This document shows, piece after piece, positions 46,001 to 61,000 of a DNA stretch of 64,000 nt. The position numbers and the translations under genes were made by a program. Where the stretch lies: positions 1 to 64,000 of the forward strand of contig WACJ01000120.1 in assembly GCA_008973525.1 (NCBI GenBank). The letters run 5' to 3'. The stretch's first letter is position 1; every line of letters starts with the position of its first letter. A model generated the notes under the pieces. That model saw only the letters and a list, made by a program, of their open reading frames with translations, did not search any database and was not told where the DNA came from. Origin of the DNA: Stenopsyche tienmushanensis. Lineage: Eukaryota > Arthropoda > Insecta > Trichoptera > Stenopsychidae.

Positions 46001-49000
46001 ATATTCATCTTGGCAGATTTTAAATTCTGTCATCCAATATTCTACTGTTATAAACGCAGAAGCAGATTCTATCAGAATATCTTTGGCTGAATTCTGCATC
46101 GATTTTTAAAGATCTTCATCGTCAGCCATTTGCCATTAAAGCATTCATGGGATATTTGAAAATTAGCATATGTTAAGCCACTCTATCTTAGTGGATTAAA
46201 ATGCATTTCCTAATGCAGTGTTACTCAACTCGTATTCCACGGATCACATGTGGGCACATTGTATAATGGAGTGACGTTAATATCAAACCCTCGTAAACTT
46301 TATGAGTTATCTGTCAAATGCTTGCTTTTAGCTGCAAATTGAGAGAATTAAATCCTCACAATGATTAAATGTAAATCCACTAATTGGATAAAGGAGTATA
46401 AGTTATTCCACAAAATTATAGATAAACATTTTTGTAAGCCAGCTTATAAAACTATAATACCCCGTACTCTATTATTTTCTAGAACACGTATATTAAGTAT
46501 TTATAAAAATATTTTTTGGGAGTAAATTGCCCCTTCAATTGCTTATAATAAAAGAGGTCTGTCGATCGTAATATATAATTAATGATTTTAAAAAGGCAGT
46601 ACGAGGGGGATTGGGTAATAAAAACCACATGACCTGTCAAAGGACAAAAGAACAAACGCTTCAAGCGCTTGTAATACTCCCTTCTCAAAGCAAAACTCAA
46701 CTGATATCATATCATACATGGATGAATCGATGATAACGTACCATTATCGAAGATCTTTTTCAACGTCAGCACACAGCTTTAATGCTTTTTAATGTTTGTT
46801 ATCTAAAAATAAAAATATTGAGGATTACTGTTATACGATCTTTTGAGCCTTTGCTGGAACCGCTCAGATAAAAAAATGCAATAAGTCTGAAGATATTGTG
46901 GTATCAGCAAATAAGACAATGGCCATCGTGCTTTTGGAAACAAAGGTCTTATTCTTTTGAATTTCATAGAACACAGTCGTCCAATTAATGTTTTTAAGCA
47001 AGGAAAAATCTCTTTGAAATCAACTCCAACGAGGAAAAAATCTAGATTTTTTTGTATTGTAGGATTGTCTTGATGCCAGTGGCCATCCATGCATAACTAA
47101 TCAGAGCTTGAATTATTTTTAATTATCTAATTTAGTTGTGAAAATCATAAAAATACCTCGAATTCGCAACTGAAGCCTTTTGATTTTTCGATACAAAATT
47201 ATTGCTTGAAAATCAAAGTTTTTTTTTGCAGACTGATTGATTTATAACAATGAATCAGCATCAATCCCGATATAAATGCTGTTAATATATTTTTTTAAAA
47301 TATGAAACTTTTTAACATATTAAAATAGTATTATGGCATTCACTTCATCCTTTAATTTGAATATCTACCCCAACCATCCCTCCATCTTCCTCGCATATTA
47401 TAAATTATAAATACTTCAAACATCAATATTTTTCTTCTCAAGATTATATATCCGATATCGGATATAGATAATCTCAATAAGAGATTTCAAAGGAAATATT
47501 TTTCCACATATACATATAAAAGAGAAAACTTTCCAAGTCCTTAATCCATAAAGAGGCACCTTTTCGAGAAAACCAGCGAAATGTTCTAATTCTAAGAATT
47601 CCATCTGCTCATTTCCAAGTAAATCTGAAAAATGTTTAATTCGATTAATCCAAAAGTTGTGTTAAGAAAAAAGTAAATATTATAATTTGACGATTAATCA
47701 AATTGGGCAGGGCATTTTAAATTCAAATGATATTTTCTTTGGAAGTCTATCGCTTATACTCTCACGTGTATTTTTTCTTATAAGGATCTCAATGAGGTCA
47801 ATTATGTTATAAATGATGTTATCCCAGTTATGCCGATAAATTATTTTTTCCTCTTTGTTAATAATTACTTTTATTCTATCTATCCTTGACATTTAAAACA
47901 GGGCTTCAAACCGTTATTATTTTATTTCGGTTTTCGTTCCAGAAAAAATAACACTTCTGTTTCGGGTGGTTTATTTTTGAGATTTTTATTGAAACTTATT
48001 ATCTAACATAATTTAGAATTCTAATAATATTGTCGAATTTACCCTCTTTAATTATTGATGATTCGTTAGTTAACATATTATTCTACATGATCATTTTGGA
48101 GTTATCATGAAGACCAGAAAGGTCAAACTCAAAATATGGGCCAAAGTAAAAGAACTTTAGTTTAGATGGGTCGCAAAAAAAAAACATTTTTCATAGAAAC
48201 GTACAGAACAGTTCGTTTGCAGATTTGGCACTTGAAAATCCTTTGGCGCAATTTTAGTTTGAGGCCTTTGAATCAATTTGGCCCTTAATAAACGCGGTTT
48301 CCTATTATGATTTTCTTATTACGTGGCATCAGAGCATTAAAAGACCTAGTCAATATCGGCTTTTTAATCTGGTGGAATTTTTACAAATAGAATATTTTTC
48401 ATTTGGTGGCTTGCAGATAAAAAATGTTAGTGGAGGTTTCAATTTATTCTTCAAACATGCGTTTCCAAATTTAAAGTAAACAATCAAGATGAAAGTTTTT
48501 CAATCATCCCCCGTCGATACGCTTTAAACTGTGAGATCAAAAACGGACCATGTTTTGAGCCACCCGATCTTTTCAGATGGAAACGAAAGCAAAAAGGACG
48601 ATCTCAAGAACTTTCCCTATAATTGACAGTATTACATCAAGGCTGAATGTAGACAATGAAATTAGATGCTTCTTCGTTCTCATTACGGCCCCGTGATCAA
48701 ATTTAATACCTCTCCTTATCTGATCATTTAGCTGCGGATCTCTTTGTGGGACTATATTGTTCAGCATATCTACTTGGGTGCCGCCTCCGTGGCAAAGTCG
48801 TCGTTTAGACCAAATCTGCTCCCACAATAACCCAAAAGAACACCCACCAAAGATGATTGTAATCCAGCACGGCGGTCATCCAATAAGTACGTTATATTAC
48901 ACCATCGATTTGCGGGTTTGGCAAAATGTCTTGTTTGAGTCGGCGCCAATTGAGTTTTTGTTGCGACTCCCAAATTTTGTTCGAATTAAGGGGAGCATCA

Positions 49001-52000
49001 ATTAGGATAATTGAAGTAAGGTGTACTAAAACGTGTTAAGAGTGAGATAAGGCGAAACCGAAGTTGAGCCAATTTATAAACCGTCCGTGGGTTGGGCGTT
49101 ATGTAAAACTTAATTTGCGAGTGTGAATGAGGATATTTGACAAGCAGGTTGATTTACATAATGAAGTTCAAATACTCTAATCACATTTTCTAGAAATAAA
49201 TATGTTTATTTGGAACGAGAGAATTAGAAAGCAATTATGGTACATACGTAAGATTGTACGTGAGTCATTAGCGCGCCATCTATTGGTGTGCGGTCTTAAC
49301 TACACAATCGCATCATATTAGGAGTATTTGGAATTAATCCACTACAATGTAAGGTAGTGGTTCCTAACCCTATGATTAGTGAATTAATTTTAAATTGAGT
49401 TAAACATAGATGTTATATTCGTATGTTATTATCCACACGAATCCACTTTTCTCTCGGGACCGCGTAGCGTGAGTGAAGCTTGTATATCAATAAATGAACC
49501 TTAACACTATTGATAGCACACAATATTCGTTCATTCCTTTGCGTAAATATAAACAATACACATGTGTCTTCAGTTTAAGTATCAAAAATGCATTTGTATA
49601 GCTTGATTCTTCGTGAAGGTCGTCAAGCGCTACACGTCATTTCGCAAATTATTGAATCCTTTTTTACCAGTATTTACAGCCCCTCATGATTTGAAAAGAA
49701 CCTTTCCCTACCCATTTATCAACTGACGTGTTATTATATTTTCAATACAATATGTTACTGAAAATTTTTGCTTCAAATACAGCGTGTGTACAGATTTTTT
49801 TTTTGACGGGAAAGAATCCAATTATAAAAGAAACCACTATTTTGTTCTACTAATCGACGCGAGTCTACGCTTTGTATTAAAATAAAATGGCATTTTTTCC
49901 ATTTACAACTTTATTCACTTCATTTTAGATAAAACAAAATTTTTGCTTCAAACAAGATTTCATTTTAAACTTTCCAGAAATTTTGAAAAAAATATTCTGG
50001 ATTGAAAAAAAAATTACATACGTAGATAATAGATAATTTTACCGATCGCTTTCAAACATAAATATCAAAGTAAATTGATTTTCCAACTTTAAAAAAGTAT
50101 ACATGGGACTTAGCGCGTTAGAAGAGAAACTTTTAAGCGCCTAGAAAAAAATGATTTTATGCATCACTTTTTTCATTTGTTAGCAGATTTTTTTATTTAA
50201 AATATAAATCTTTTGTTGATATGTTGTGCAATATATAATAAAATAGGCAAGCTACTGGTCTGCTGTTTGCTTTATAATACATATAGGTACACACACAATG
50301 GAGGCGGTGGGGTGCATCCGCATAGCATGTCTATGACACTAACTCTTATTTAGGTGTTCAATTTATTAAACCTTTGATTAGTGAGCTAGTTTTAAATTAA
50401 TTTAACCCCTAAAGGAGTACTATCCCAGGGCCTGGGATCCCCCTTCCACTATTCAGAAAAACTACTCTTGTATATTGAGCTCGGAGACAGACAGAGACAG
50501 AAAGAGAACGTAGCGCAGTTCGGGAGACAGAGACGGATAGCTTCCCCGCATGTATCGCACGATTGTATAGATCGTTAGCCCAAATTTATCGACTAATAAT
50601 GATTTCGATATCAAGCTTGTTATTTGTTTACGCAAAGAAACGACATGATATCTTATCTGACGTTCACTGATGATGAGTCATAAGAAATCGATTTCTTGTG
50701 TGTTGTTTATGTAAAAAAAATGACGTGGCTTGTATGTTATCAACAGTGCTTATTTACAATTGACTCTGCCTCGAATTGAAGATTGTCGTACGCTGATAGG
50801 AGCTGACAGAAAGTAATCGATTGTAAAGCGATTATGGCATTAACGACTTCATCGATTTTAAATTTGCTCACTTCTCAAAAGGTTAAACACTATAAATCCC
50901 GTGCGCACAGATATGTGCGTTTTAGCAATTTAACCAGTGTATAAATAAAAAACACGTTAAATTTGTTTTTACTTAAACGTATTTATTTAACGTGTAATAT
51001 GTGTGGGTCATCTAGAAAGTAAGGTTACAAGGGATCTTGAGTCCAGGGGATTTATTTTTGTTTCAAAGTTGGCGCACCTGGCATTGAAAGGGGATCCTAA
51101 CGGTCAGTTTTTTAATCCTACGTGTTTGTCGTCCATTTTATTCAGTCTCAGTAAATTCTTCCGATGGAGAAGTCGTCGCGCGCTCCCGCCACATCCCATC
51201 CACGCAGAAACGCCAGTTTTCCGTGAATTTCAATTAAATACAAGCATTGTTCGATCTTACATAAATGTTGTAACCTGGATGACCTCCTTATAAATGTTAC
51301 CAATACTATATTTAAATGAAATATTATTAAAATCAAAATTACCGACTAACTCTGATAGATCAAAAAATTGCTTTCGAGACGTGATTGCAGCTTAAAATTA
51401 GTACACAAATAGTTTTTGTGCATTTAGTGCATACAAATGTCAGCTTAACTGAAACAATCCTTTTTTTTAGAGGGTCCCTTTTTATTACCCGTTATTCTAT
51501 TTTCTTGCCGTCAATCGACTTTCGCGTGCAAATTTATTATTCTTTAATGTTTTCTTAGGTTTTGCCTCAGAAGTTGGTGTACAATCTGTCTAAAGTAAAC
51601 AAGTAGGAAAGTGGGATACTTTAAATATGAATGCATTTGCTGTTGTAAAGCATTAATTATTCATACAAGCCCATTTCTATAATTTTTTAATGGTACGCGA
51701 TTCACAGTCTGATTTAAATTAATTCCCCCAATATAAAATTTAAAATAAAACTGTACAAAGCTAAATACCAAATTTTATTTTTATAAAGAAATATTAGATT
51801 CGTTTAGCGATTTCAATAGTTCAACATTAAATTTTGAATGGCATCCTTTAAGAGCATAAGTTGAGCAGATGTCCGATTGATTTTTGCAAATTCTAAATAG
51901 CTTTAATATTAAAAAATAATTTTAACACAAAAAAATAATGGCAATTCTCTTCGATTACTGCTCGTTAGTTCGGTATAAATTCATAATAATATCTTGGAAA

Positions 52001-55000
52001 GTCGATTGTCTTTCATGTGCTGTCATCAATTGTCCATCAAGTGTTCTTATGTCCCTTAGGTACTTTTTCTTCCAATTTGCTCGACAAATGGCAATACAAA
52101 TGACTTTACTCCCCTTTGTATTGCATAAAATGTCATCACCCCTTTTGTAGATCAATGGCCAGACGTCTTTGTCTGAATCATTAATATTCCCATGTTTTAC
52201 AATGAGGACTCACAAAGCCCTAAACATTTGATATTCACACACTTGTGTGAATAAATTATATTTTTGTTAAGTTAATTACCACAACCATTAGGTTGGATTT
52301 AAGTCATGCTATGTTCTTGCAAAAGGATTAAATTTAAACGATGGCACAAGTTCGTGTCGAGTTGACTTATACTACTACCATTGCTTCTGGCCACAAAGAC
52401 GAATTTCGCTGTTATAATTTAATTCAAAGAGGCTTTTAAAATTCACACAAAACAAAACTAAAGACTGATAAATCATCCTATTATCACAATAAATTAAATA
52501 TCATAAAAATATTTATAATTTTTAAATCTGCACCTCATATGATCTATTCAATAAGTTCATAGGATGACATATAGTCTACGCTATTATTAACAAATCCATA
52601 TAAGTTTTTGAAAGTATCAACCTTCAAATAATGCGTGTCAAAATTTCATAACATTTTGACGTCTAGTTAACTAGTTACTGTGGTTTTAGTGCCGCTACTT
52701 TTGTAATTATTAAAATAATAGAAAAATCTGATTTTCATGTGATGGATAAAACATTGATTTTTAATGGAAAAAATAACGTTCAAGCGAAGAAGTGCCTTGG
52801 TAAGTGTTATTCGGATTTTGCTTCATCAAGATGCAGAATGCTTTGCTCAAATAGTTTTAGCCCATCGTAAATTGAATTTGCGTGAGATAATTGACACCTT
52901 AAAGACATCATAAGGCAGTATATTTACCATTTTGTATCCATTTTTTTACATGAAAAACTATTTTTAAAGTGGATACCGCGTTTGGTCGATCAAAAACAAC
53001 GATTTGCCGATAATTCAGAGCTTTGTTTGGAGCTATTTCAGCACAATAAAAATATTTTTTTATACGGTACGTAACAATGGTTGAAACATGAATCAAGATG
53101 AATGGCACTTAGCTGAGTGGAACAACTGATAAAAGTCAACCAAAGTGACCAAAAACGCTAATGTCAGCTGGTAAGGTTTTGGCCTCTGTATTTTGGAATG
53201 CGCACAGTATTTTAAATTAGCAAAAATTATGCTCCGCAGAAAGAGCAGGTGTTTCTAATGAAAAAGTTATTTTATTAGTCATCCTACGTATTTATTGAGT
53301 GATGTGTAAATTCCTCGTTTTGATGATATGTCAGAGCAGATCTTTATTTATAAAAGTACATTTAGAACATTTTCATTATTTCCCTCTTATATACAAAAAA
53401 TAAGCTCAAATCCACTGATTGTGGCCTGATAAGTTCGTTTGATTGAATCGAACGGAGCTGGCCGGCAAAAGCGCAACTTCACAAACCTCAACAAAAAAAC
53501 TGAACTTTAGACTTGAAACGACGTTCCTTGAATATTTGTAATTTGCATTACAAAGCCACTCTTTTAGCTTTGCTTCTTGAGTTTGCATTTTTCCACTGAA
53601 AATCTTCTGTTCTTTGGCTTGGCTACATTGAGAATCTTCACTACCGAACTCATTACATCTTGGGCTTGAAATATTTTTTTTACGCTAGAACTTATTAATG
53701 GGGTCATCCCGTGTGACACGATATTATTTGGATTTTTTTTTGTCGAATAGAAATAAACATACAACTACGAAATTTTAACCACATATTTATTCATATTTTA
53801 AGCACACTTCACATTTTTTTCAGATTAAAATAATTTCCCATTCGCGAAATACACAGCAATTTAGACACCCATAATCGAAAAATGTGAATGTTGGTGTTTC
53901 TTCACGACTTATTTTGCATGAAAAAAATAAACACTATTTTCTAGTTTCAACCCTATACCATTTTGCGCCAGATCTCTTCGCATGCTGGACAATTTTGATG
54001 TTGAGTATTTGCATTTGTAGAACATTTGTAATAGAAAGTTGCCCAAAGTTCTTCCTTCGTTCATTTCATCGAGTTTGTGTGTCGACGAATGGCTAAACTG
54101 TAACATTTAGTGATTTTGTATCTATGGATATGAATTAATCAATTCGATCCTTTTGGGTGCTCAGTCAAGACTAAACTAACGGTTATATTCGAAACAAGAA
54201 ATGAGTTTGGAGAATGTATCAGCTTATTTATTGTGCACAATAAAGAAGTGTTTGTATTAAAAGGTTTGAAGTAAGAAACCGAAGTGCAAGAAATGAGTCC
54301 GATTTTCCGCCTCGCCTTTTCAACGCTGCAACTCCCGAACGATCCCGAATATCGGAAAATAACTTTATCCACATATTTTACACTGTATTTGGATACAATG
54401 TATGCAAAAACAACAAAAAATATTTTTTTGAAACTGACACACGACTTAAAGCACATTTAAATTATATTTATCGCCAATTGATTAACACGTTAAAATATGT
54501 ATTGGATGGAAAGCGCGCAAAACAGATAGCAATCGTTAGGCATTTATGCGTATGTATAATAGACGAACTATCAATCCAGATACGATCTAGTAAAATTATT
54601 TTACCATAGTTGAATCCAAACCAAGCCTCTTACAGTTCGGGTGTTTACTCTATCCGATTAGTTATAGGCATTAGAGCTAATCATAATTTAGAGCGGAATT
54701 ATTCATCAGTATCTGATTTCCCAAAAACGACCATAATTAAATAAATAGTATTAAATGATATAAATTCATTAATACTCCGATTTAATAAAATAAAACTTCT
54801 TAACTGCCATGAAAAGTTGATTTTATGCATTGTTTTTTATCCATTTGTTAACATACTAAATAACTAATAAATAAATAAATTAGTTTAAAGATGAAGTCGA
54901 TTTGTGTAATATATAATAAAATTGGTGCGCTATTAGTATAGTAGTTACACACACTTTAACGATTCTCCCTCTCCTTCCGGGTGGGTGTTAGATTCCACGA

Positions 55001-58000
55001 TGCCCACCTTTTAAACCTCAGAGGGAGAGCCAAACCTACGCCTATAGGCAACGGTTAAACCCCTGGGGTAATGATGTGGAGAAAATTTGTGCAAAAGTAG
55101 CCTCGTCAGTTTGCTCATCAAACGCTGCTGGGGTAGCCCAGCTAACATGAGTTGGGTGCGCAGGTCACCCTGTGTTGCGTACCCATAAAGGAGTGTTTGG
55201 AAGAGCCGATTACAGTAGTTGGTGGAGACTGTACCAAAGGCTTACCACTATCCTCAACACTGTAATTGACTTGTAATATTTGACATTTTCCAACCAAAAT
55301 AATTATAGGCTGATAAAGTGTAATGGTTAAAAAAGGCGTGTTTTGGTTGAAAACGCAGTTAAAATATGCAAATAAAATTGGATTGAGATTAAATGAATTA
55401 GTTGTAGAAGTGAAATTTATTTAACTTGTCAATATATTAACTGTTAGTTTTGTTTGTGTAATATATATTAAAATAGTTGCGCTATTGTATACTGGCTATA
55501 TATACCGGTTTAGTTGTTGTTTTTTGTTAAGTATGTGTCAATTTTCCTTACCGCGCATAAAGAAGTTTCACTTCGAAAATCTCCATTTCCTGAGAATATT
55601 TCGCTTGGAGATTTATGTCCAATTTTTGAACATAGCACAACTTAAATAAATTAAGAAGATTTCCCCCCCCCCCCAACAAACAGTGGGACTAACCTTCATA
55701 GAGAAGCTTGTGAATTGATGAAACCTAAAGCGCAAAATTCAAGCAGCGCCCGTAAAACGATGTTTTATTATGTGAATTTTACACTTTATATCGTATATAA
55801 AATTTAAATCAGGGGCTTTAAATTTTCTTTGATATATTTTTTCGAATGTTGATTCTCTCTATCATACATAATTAAAAAATTTCGTGGGCTTTTTAAGCAC
55901 CGCGTCCCTCTTATACCCGAAACGCTTTATTTTCCATCCCCGCAATTTTCGAAGCATAAAAAAGGCGTCTGCGAAACGGAATACCTTCCATCCCGGGGAA
56001 AAGGTAATATTGTTAGCCAAACATATATTTCCAAAAATTATGAATAATTTATGCACAAATCCAAGGAGTCATACCCTCGAGTTTCGCGAATAATGTATGA
56101 GGCCTTCGTGAAACAATTATGGCCATAAGTTAATATGCGTCTACTACCATTCTCGACATTTTATAATATTGTGCTTTTCGAACCGTGGTAAAATATATAA
56201 TTGAAAAGCACCGAGTCGTTATTCAGACCCCATCCACAAGAATGCTTCTGGAGGACCTTTTATGATGCAAAGAACCAAGTCGTTTTTAATTGCAATCCTT
56301 ATTACCAAGAGACTGTTGGGGTTATCCGAATATGTTTCGATGCAATTCTGGACGATGCTTTTGTTGTGTTAAGTCCCCAAACGATGTAGACGATTTCAAT
56401 GTGGCTTAGCTCTAATTATTTTAGACCAGCATATTCATTATCCTTGTATTTTATAAAGTGGTCGCTAAATACACAGTAATGAGCGGCTTTCGTTTTAAAT
56501 TAAATGAAACTTAATTTCGAGCCAAACAGTTAGTAGCAAACAAAGAACCAGAGCTATAATTAAATACGAGGGCGATTCACATTTAACCCGGAATTTTGCT
56601 GTACAAATTTATTAGTGCCACATAAAAATACACATGGAGAATCTTATTTTTCTACATAGTTCGCTTCATTGGAAATGCATTTATTCCATCGAATAGGAAG
56701 CTTTTTGATTCCGTCGCTTAAGAAAGAAGGCGAGTAATAGCATCTTCTGTTGCGCAACGCGTAATTATTCGTTTTCATTTAAGCAGCCTTAGCATCATCT
56801 AGCAGCTGGCATAAATGTATTTCTAATAAAGAGAACTATGTAAAAAAAAAATAAGATACTCCATTTACATGTTCATATATCACTAATAAATTTTTCAGTA
56901 AATATTTCAGATACAAAAATGTCATAAAATCTATAAATTTCCATGCGATATTTTTAGATTTGGAAACAATTATTTTGTGCCCTCCATTTAGTATAAAGGC
57001 CAATTTCAACACTGTATAATTTAATATCCAATCAAGTATTATTGACATATTCGAAAAGCGTTTTGTATTTTTAAAATGTCAATACTCAACCCAAGTGCCA
57101 ACAATTAATTGTGTTGAAAAACCGCCGTCATAACGTTATTGATTAATTAGAAGAAAAGCTGTCAAAATCAATAAGCCTTCATAGCAATTATGGAATTTAC
57201 TTATGACAACGGCAATTCTTTAACAAAAACCCTTTTTGGAATACGACATAATTTTATCCTTATATCGTTCTTATATTTGTAAGGATGTATCCTCGACATA
57301 TCAACAATTTTATGCATGCAATATAATTAAAATGCGCTTGAATCTTCGTGTTTACATATCAAAGACATAAAATTGATTTTTAATTAAAACATGTATGGGC
57401 GCGATAGGGTAAATCGACTTATACGTCACGAAAAGTGAAACTCCAACCGGTATTTAGTCGACGGCATAATCGTTTTTATTATTTCCATCTCCATCGCATA
57501 CATCGAGAATTTTTCTAAAGGGGAATTGAAAAACTCGAAAACCTGTGGGAAATAGTAAATAGTAATGAAGGAGACTTTTTTGTAAAATTTTGTAAATAAA
57601 AATTAAAGATATTCTTTCATTATTAAACTATCGGCAAAGACTTTTCAATACACCTAATATGTATAGTCATGCGGCTAGTCATATTAATATTTCAATTCAA
57701 ATTTATCAAGTAAATTAACAGCCCCCTTTTAAATGGACTTCGTTAACCTAATGATGACGATAATGGGATTGTTGTAAAATATTCAAAGAACTTGTATGGT
57801 TACTACACACATAGAAAGAAGTTTTATTGTGCAAACAACCCGAGTCTCTCATTGTACGTTCAAAATTGTTACAGTCTTTATCATCAGCATTCTATGAAAT
57901 AACCGTGCTCATTGTTGCAAAGCGAATCTCATCCTTTTCCTACATTCATAATGAATCCTTATTAATACAATTCCATATTTTAGTGTTCGCATTATGCAAT

Positions 58001-61000
58001 TATAAGCAGACAGGGAATGATCAAAATGCTTTCCGAGGAAAAGATATAAAGGGAATAAGTGCGCTTTAATGGAAATTGCAGAGAGAAGAAAATAATATAT
58101 CAAATTCATAAATCTTTTCCGCTTCAGCACGCTTCGTAAGCACCCTGTAGTATCTTGCAACTTCATCCTTTTCTTATGAATAATAACTCATATACCCTAC
58201 CCTCTCTTGGAGGATTCCATAAAGCACTCCTTCACCTCGAGTTGCGTTATAAATGGGTCAAACAATTTTATAGTTTACCTCCCCTTCGCAAGAATTCCGC
58301 TGCATTCCTCTTTAATTTATGGACGGAATTAAAGATCTCGTGCTGAATAGCTGATCGTTATCTTTATCAGAACGACTGGGTCAACATTATTAAAACATCC
58401 TCATTATTTCACTTCCATTTTACAAACTTTCTGAACGTACAGCTCTAGGAGCAGGAGTTAGTCATAAGCACTAGCTTAATGATGTATAGCGGTATGCACG
58501 AGTCTGGCTTTCCTTTCTTAAATAGCAGATCCTTCTCTTAATATTATGCATGCAAAACCTTAAAAGTATATTCATGTTTCTGAAATTTGAGACATTCTGA
58601 TTGCTACCATGAAACTAAAATAATATTCAGTCATGCTCAATATTAAACGTGACGTGACGTCAATGCTTGATTTTGAAGCAATATGTGGGGATGATCAATA
58701 GCATAATTTGATCAAGTTCCCGAGGAAAAATCATTCTTCGTGATATACTGCTATTTTGAGGAATGAATCCCTGTTGTATACTGGCGTGTGTCTGTCACCT
58801 GTCGATTTACGTGGTAGTTACTCTCCTGAAAATAGGCACATAAATCGATCTTATTATCCGTTGAGTTCTCTTTAGAAAACCATCCGTATTTATAACACCA
58901 GAAGATGTATATGTGACAAACACACATTTAAATAAATATAATATCTTGTTTACATGAGAAAAAATTAAGCAGATCATTGTTTAAATTTGGACTCAAATAT
59001 AAACATATATATGATAATTGCTTAGCTAGACTGTTGCTTAGATTGCACGGTAAAAGGGAAATTTCTTAGCCCTTTAAATTGCATAATAATTACACAATGC
59101 AAGAGCGCCTTCATTGTATATCGATATTAAATAAACAAGGAATTCATGTAGATTATATGAGAGTTTTATTCAATATAATCGTCATTGGTCCAAATGACGC
59201 CATTGATTTTAATAATAATAAAATTATCGTGAGTAATTCACGATCTGACCATATTCTCATTTTCTTATGGTCACTCATTGATTCAAATTATTGATGGATT
59301 TATTTTTCAATCAAACACGATTTTGTAACGAACTACTTTCAATAACATTATGAATTATTTGCTTTTTTGGTTAGAACGTTCCCTATGATCTTATGACATT
59401 TGATCAATTATGAATTATGAGAAACTATAGTCTTTCAATAGGGATGCTATAAATTTGTTAGGTTAAAGCGGTCATCTTTTTAAAGAGACATCTGTTAAAT
59501 TTATTGTAAATTATTTAGTAATATACGATAAATTACCATTGGAAGATTATATTATTCAATAACGTGTGTAAATTATTAAACTTTATTTTCAAAATCAATA
59601 CTCCGTTGGAGAAAAGTTTCGCAAAAAATAATCCTTTTAATTATGCAAATTTATAGATTGAATTTTTTTTCAAACATGTACCCTTATCTCGGATCTGACA
59701 AACTTTTGATTTCAATGTATTAATACAAATCATGGAATTTCATTCACCTGTCTGACCCTATTTTATTCAACTTGACATTCAAAAAAGATCATTAATCAAT
59801 GGACAACAGTTTTGTTTCTGCGTTTTCGTTCGCATCAGCTTAGTATTAATACGACAGATTTACTATTTTTTGCTTGAAAATCGATAGATTTATCAAACAA
59901 AGATATTTGAATACTTTGGGAAAACTTTGACTATAGATAAATCATCGTCCTTTTGTTATCTCTGCCGAATCAAATACATTTAATTTCATGAAGCATTTGA
60001 ATATTAAAATATACATCAGAAATTGTTTAAAATAATTTACACATGGTGAGCCATTAATTTTGTATCAATGCAAATTTGTTAACAAAATATCACAGATCTG
60101 CTTAGAATTAAATATTTTAAATTTTTACGATTCATAAAATAAATTTAATGAAAATTACTTGGTTAAAACTAAAAATTAATGCAACAATTTTGTTTTATAG
60201 ATTTTTGCACATCAGCCCTTGGAATGGAGTCAGGTAGTATTCCAGACTCGAGTATAACAGCATCATCTACTTATGCATCCCTTTTAAGTCCTGAATATGG
60301 AAGGTAAATATGATTATAAATAATTGTCATTAATTTGATGAAATAATAAGGGTTGCTAATTTTATGTGTCTTTAAGCTCAGTAAACTCAAAACATATATT
60401 TTTTATAGCGATCAGCATAATTTAGGGAATTTTGCACATGGACCGACAAAATTATTTTTTAAAATGTTTAAAAATACCCAAAATTTTACCTTTAAATTGT
60501 CATAACTTTTCAACGTGGTCATCATAGCACGAAATAACTTTTTTTTGTATTTTTTGAAAACTTCTAAAAAAAATCTATTTCGACAACCCTGACACTTGGA
60601 ACATGGGGTCTATATTTGAAACGTAGCAAAATATCCCCCTAACCCCAAAAAAATGTCGGTTCATATGCAAAACACCCTGTATACTGACAATTTTATTCAA
60701 CAGGTTGAATCTAGAAATTCTGGGAGGTGCTTGGTGTCCAAAGCCTCAAATCGAGCCAGGAGTAAAAGAATTCATTGAAGTGGACTTAATCACACCACAC
60801 CTGATAACGGCTGTGGCTACTCAGGGTCGTCATCAGAACGGCAAAGGGCAGGAGTACATGGAGGAGTATATAATTGAATACTGGAGACCAGAAATGTCTG
60901 AATTTCGCCAATATTCCAGATGGGATGACAAAATTGTGAGAATTAATTTCAAGACCAATAAAAGAATATACACGAATGCCATAGCATTGAAGCGCCTTAA

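Noticed and set aside
48573..49005. A coding exon in the patch with overlapping frames
   Set aside because: Frames on both strands compete and none shows a known motif or a convincing pair of splice sites.
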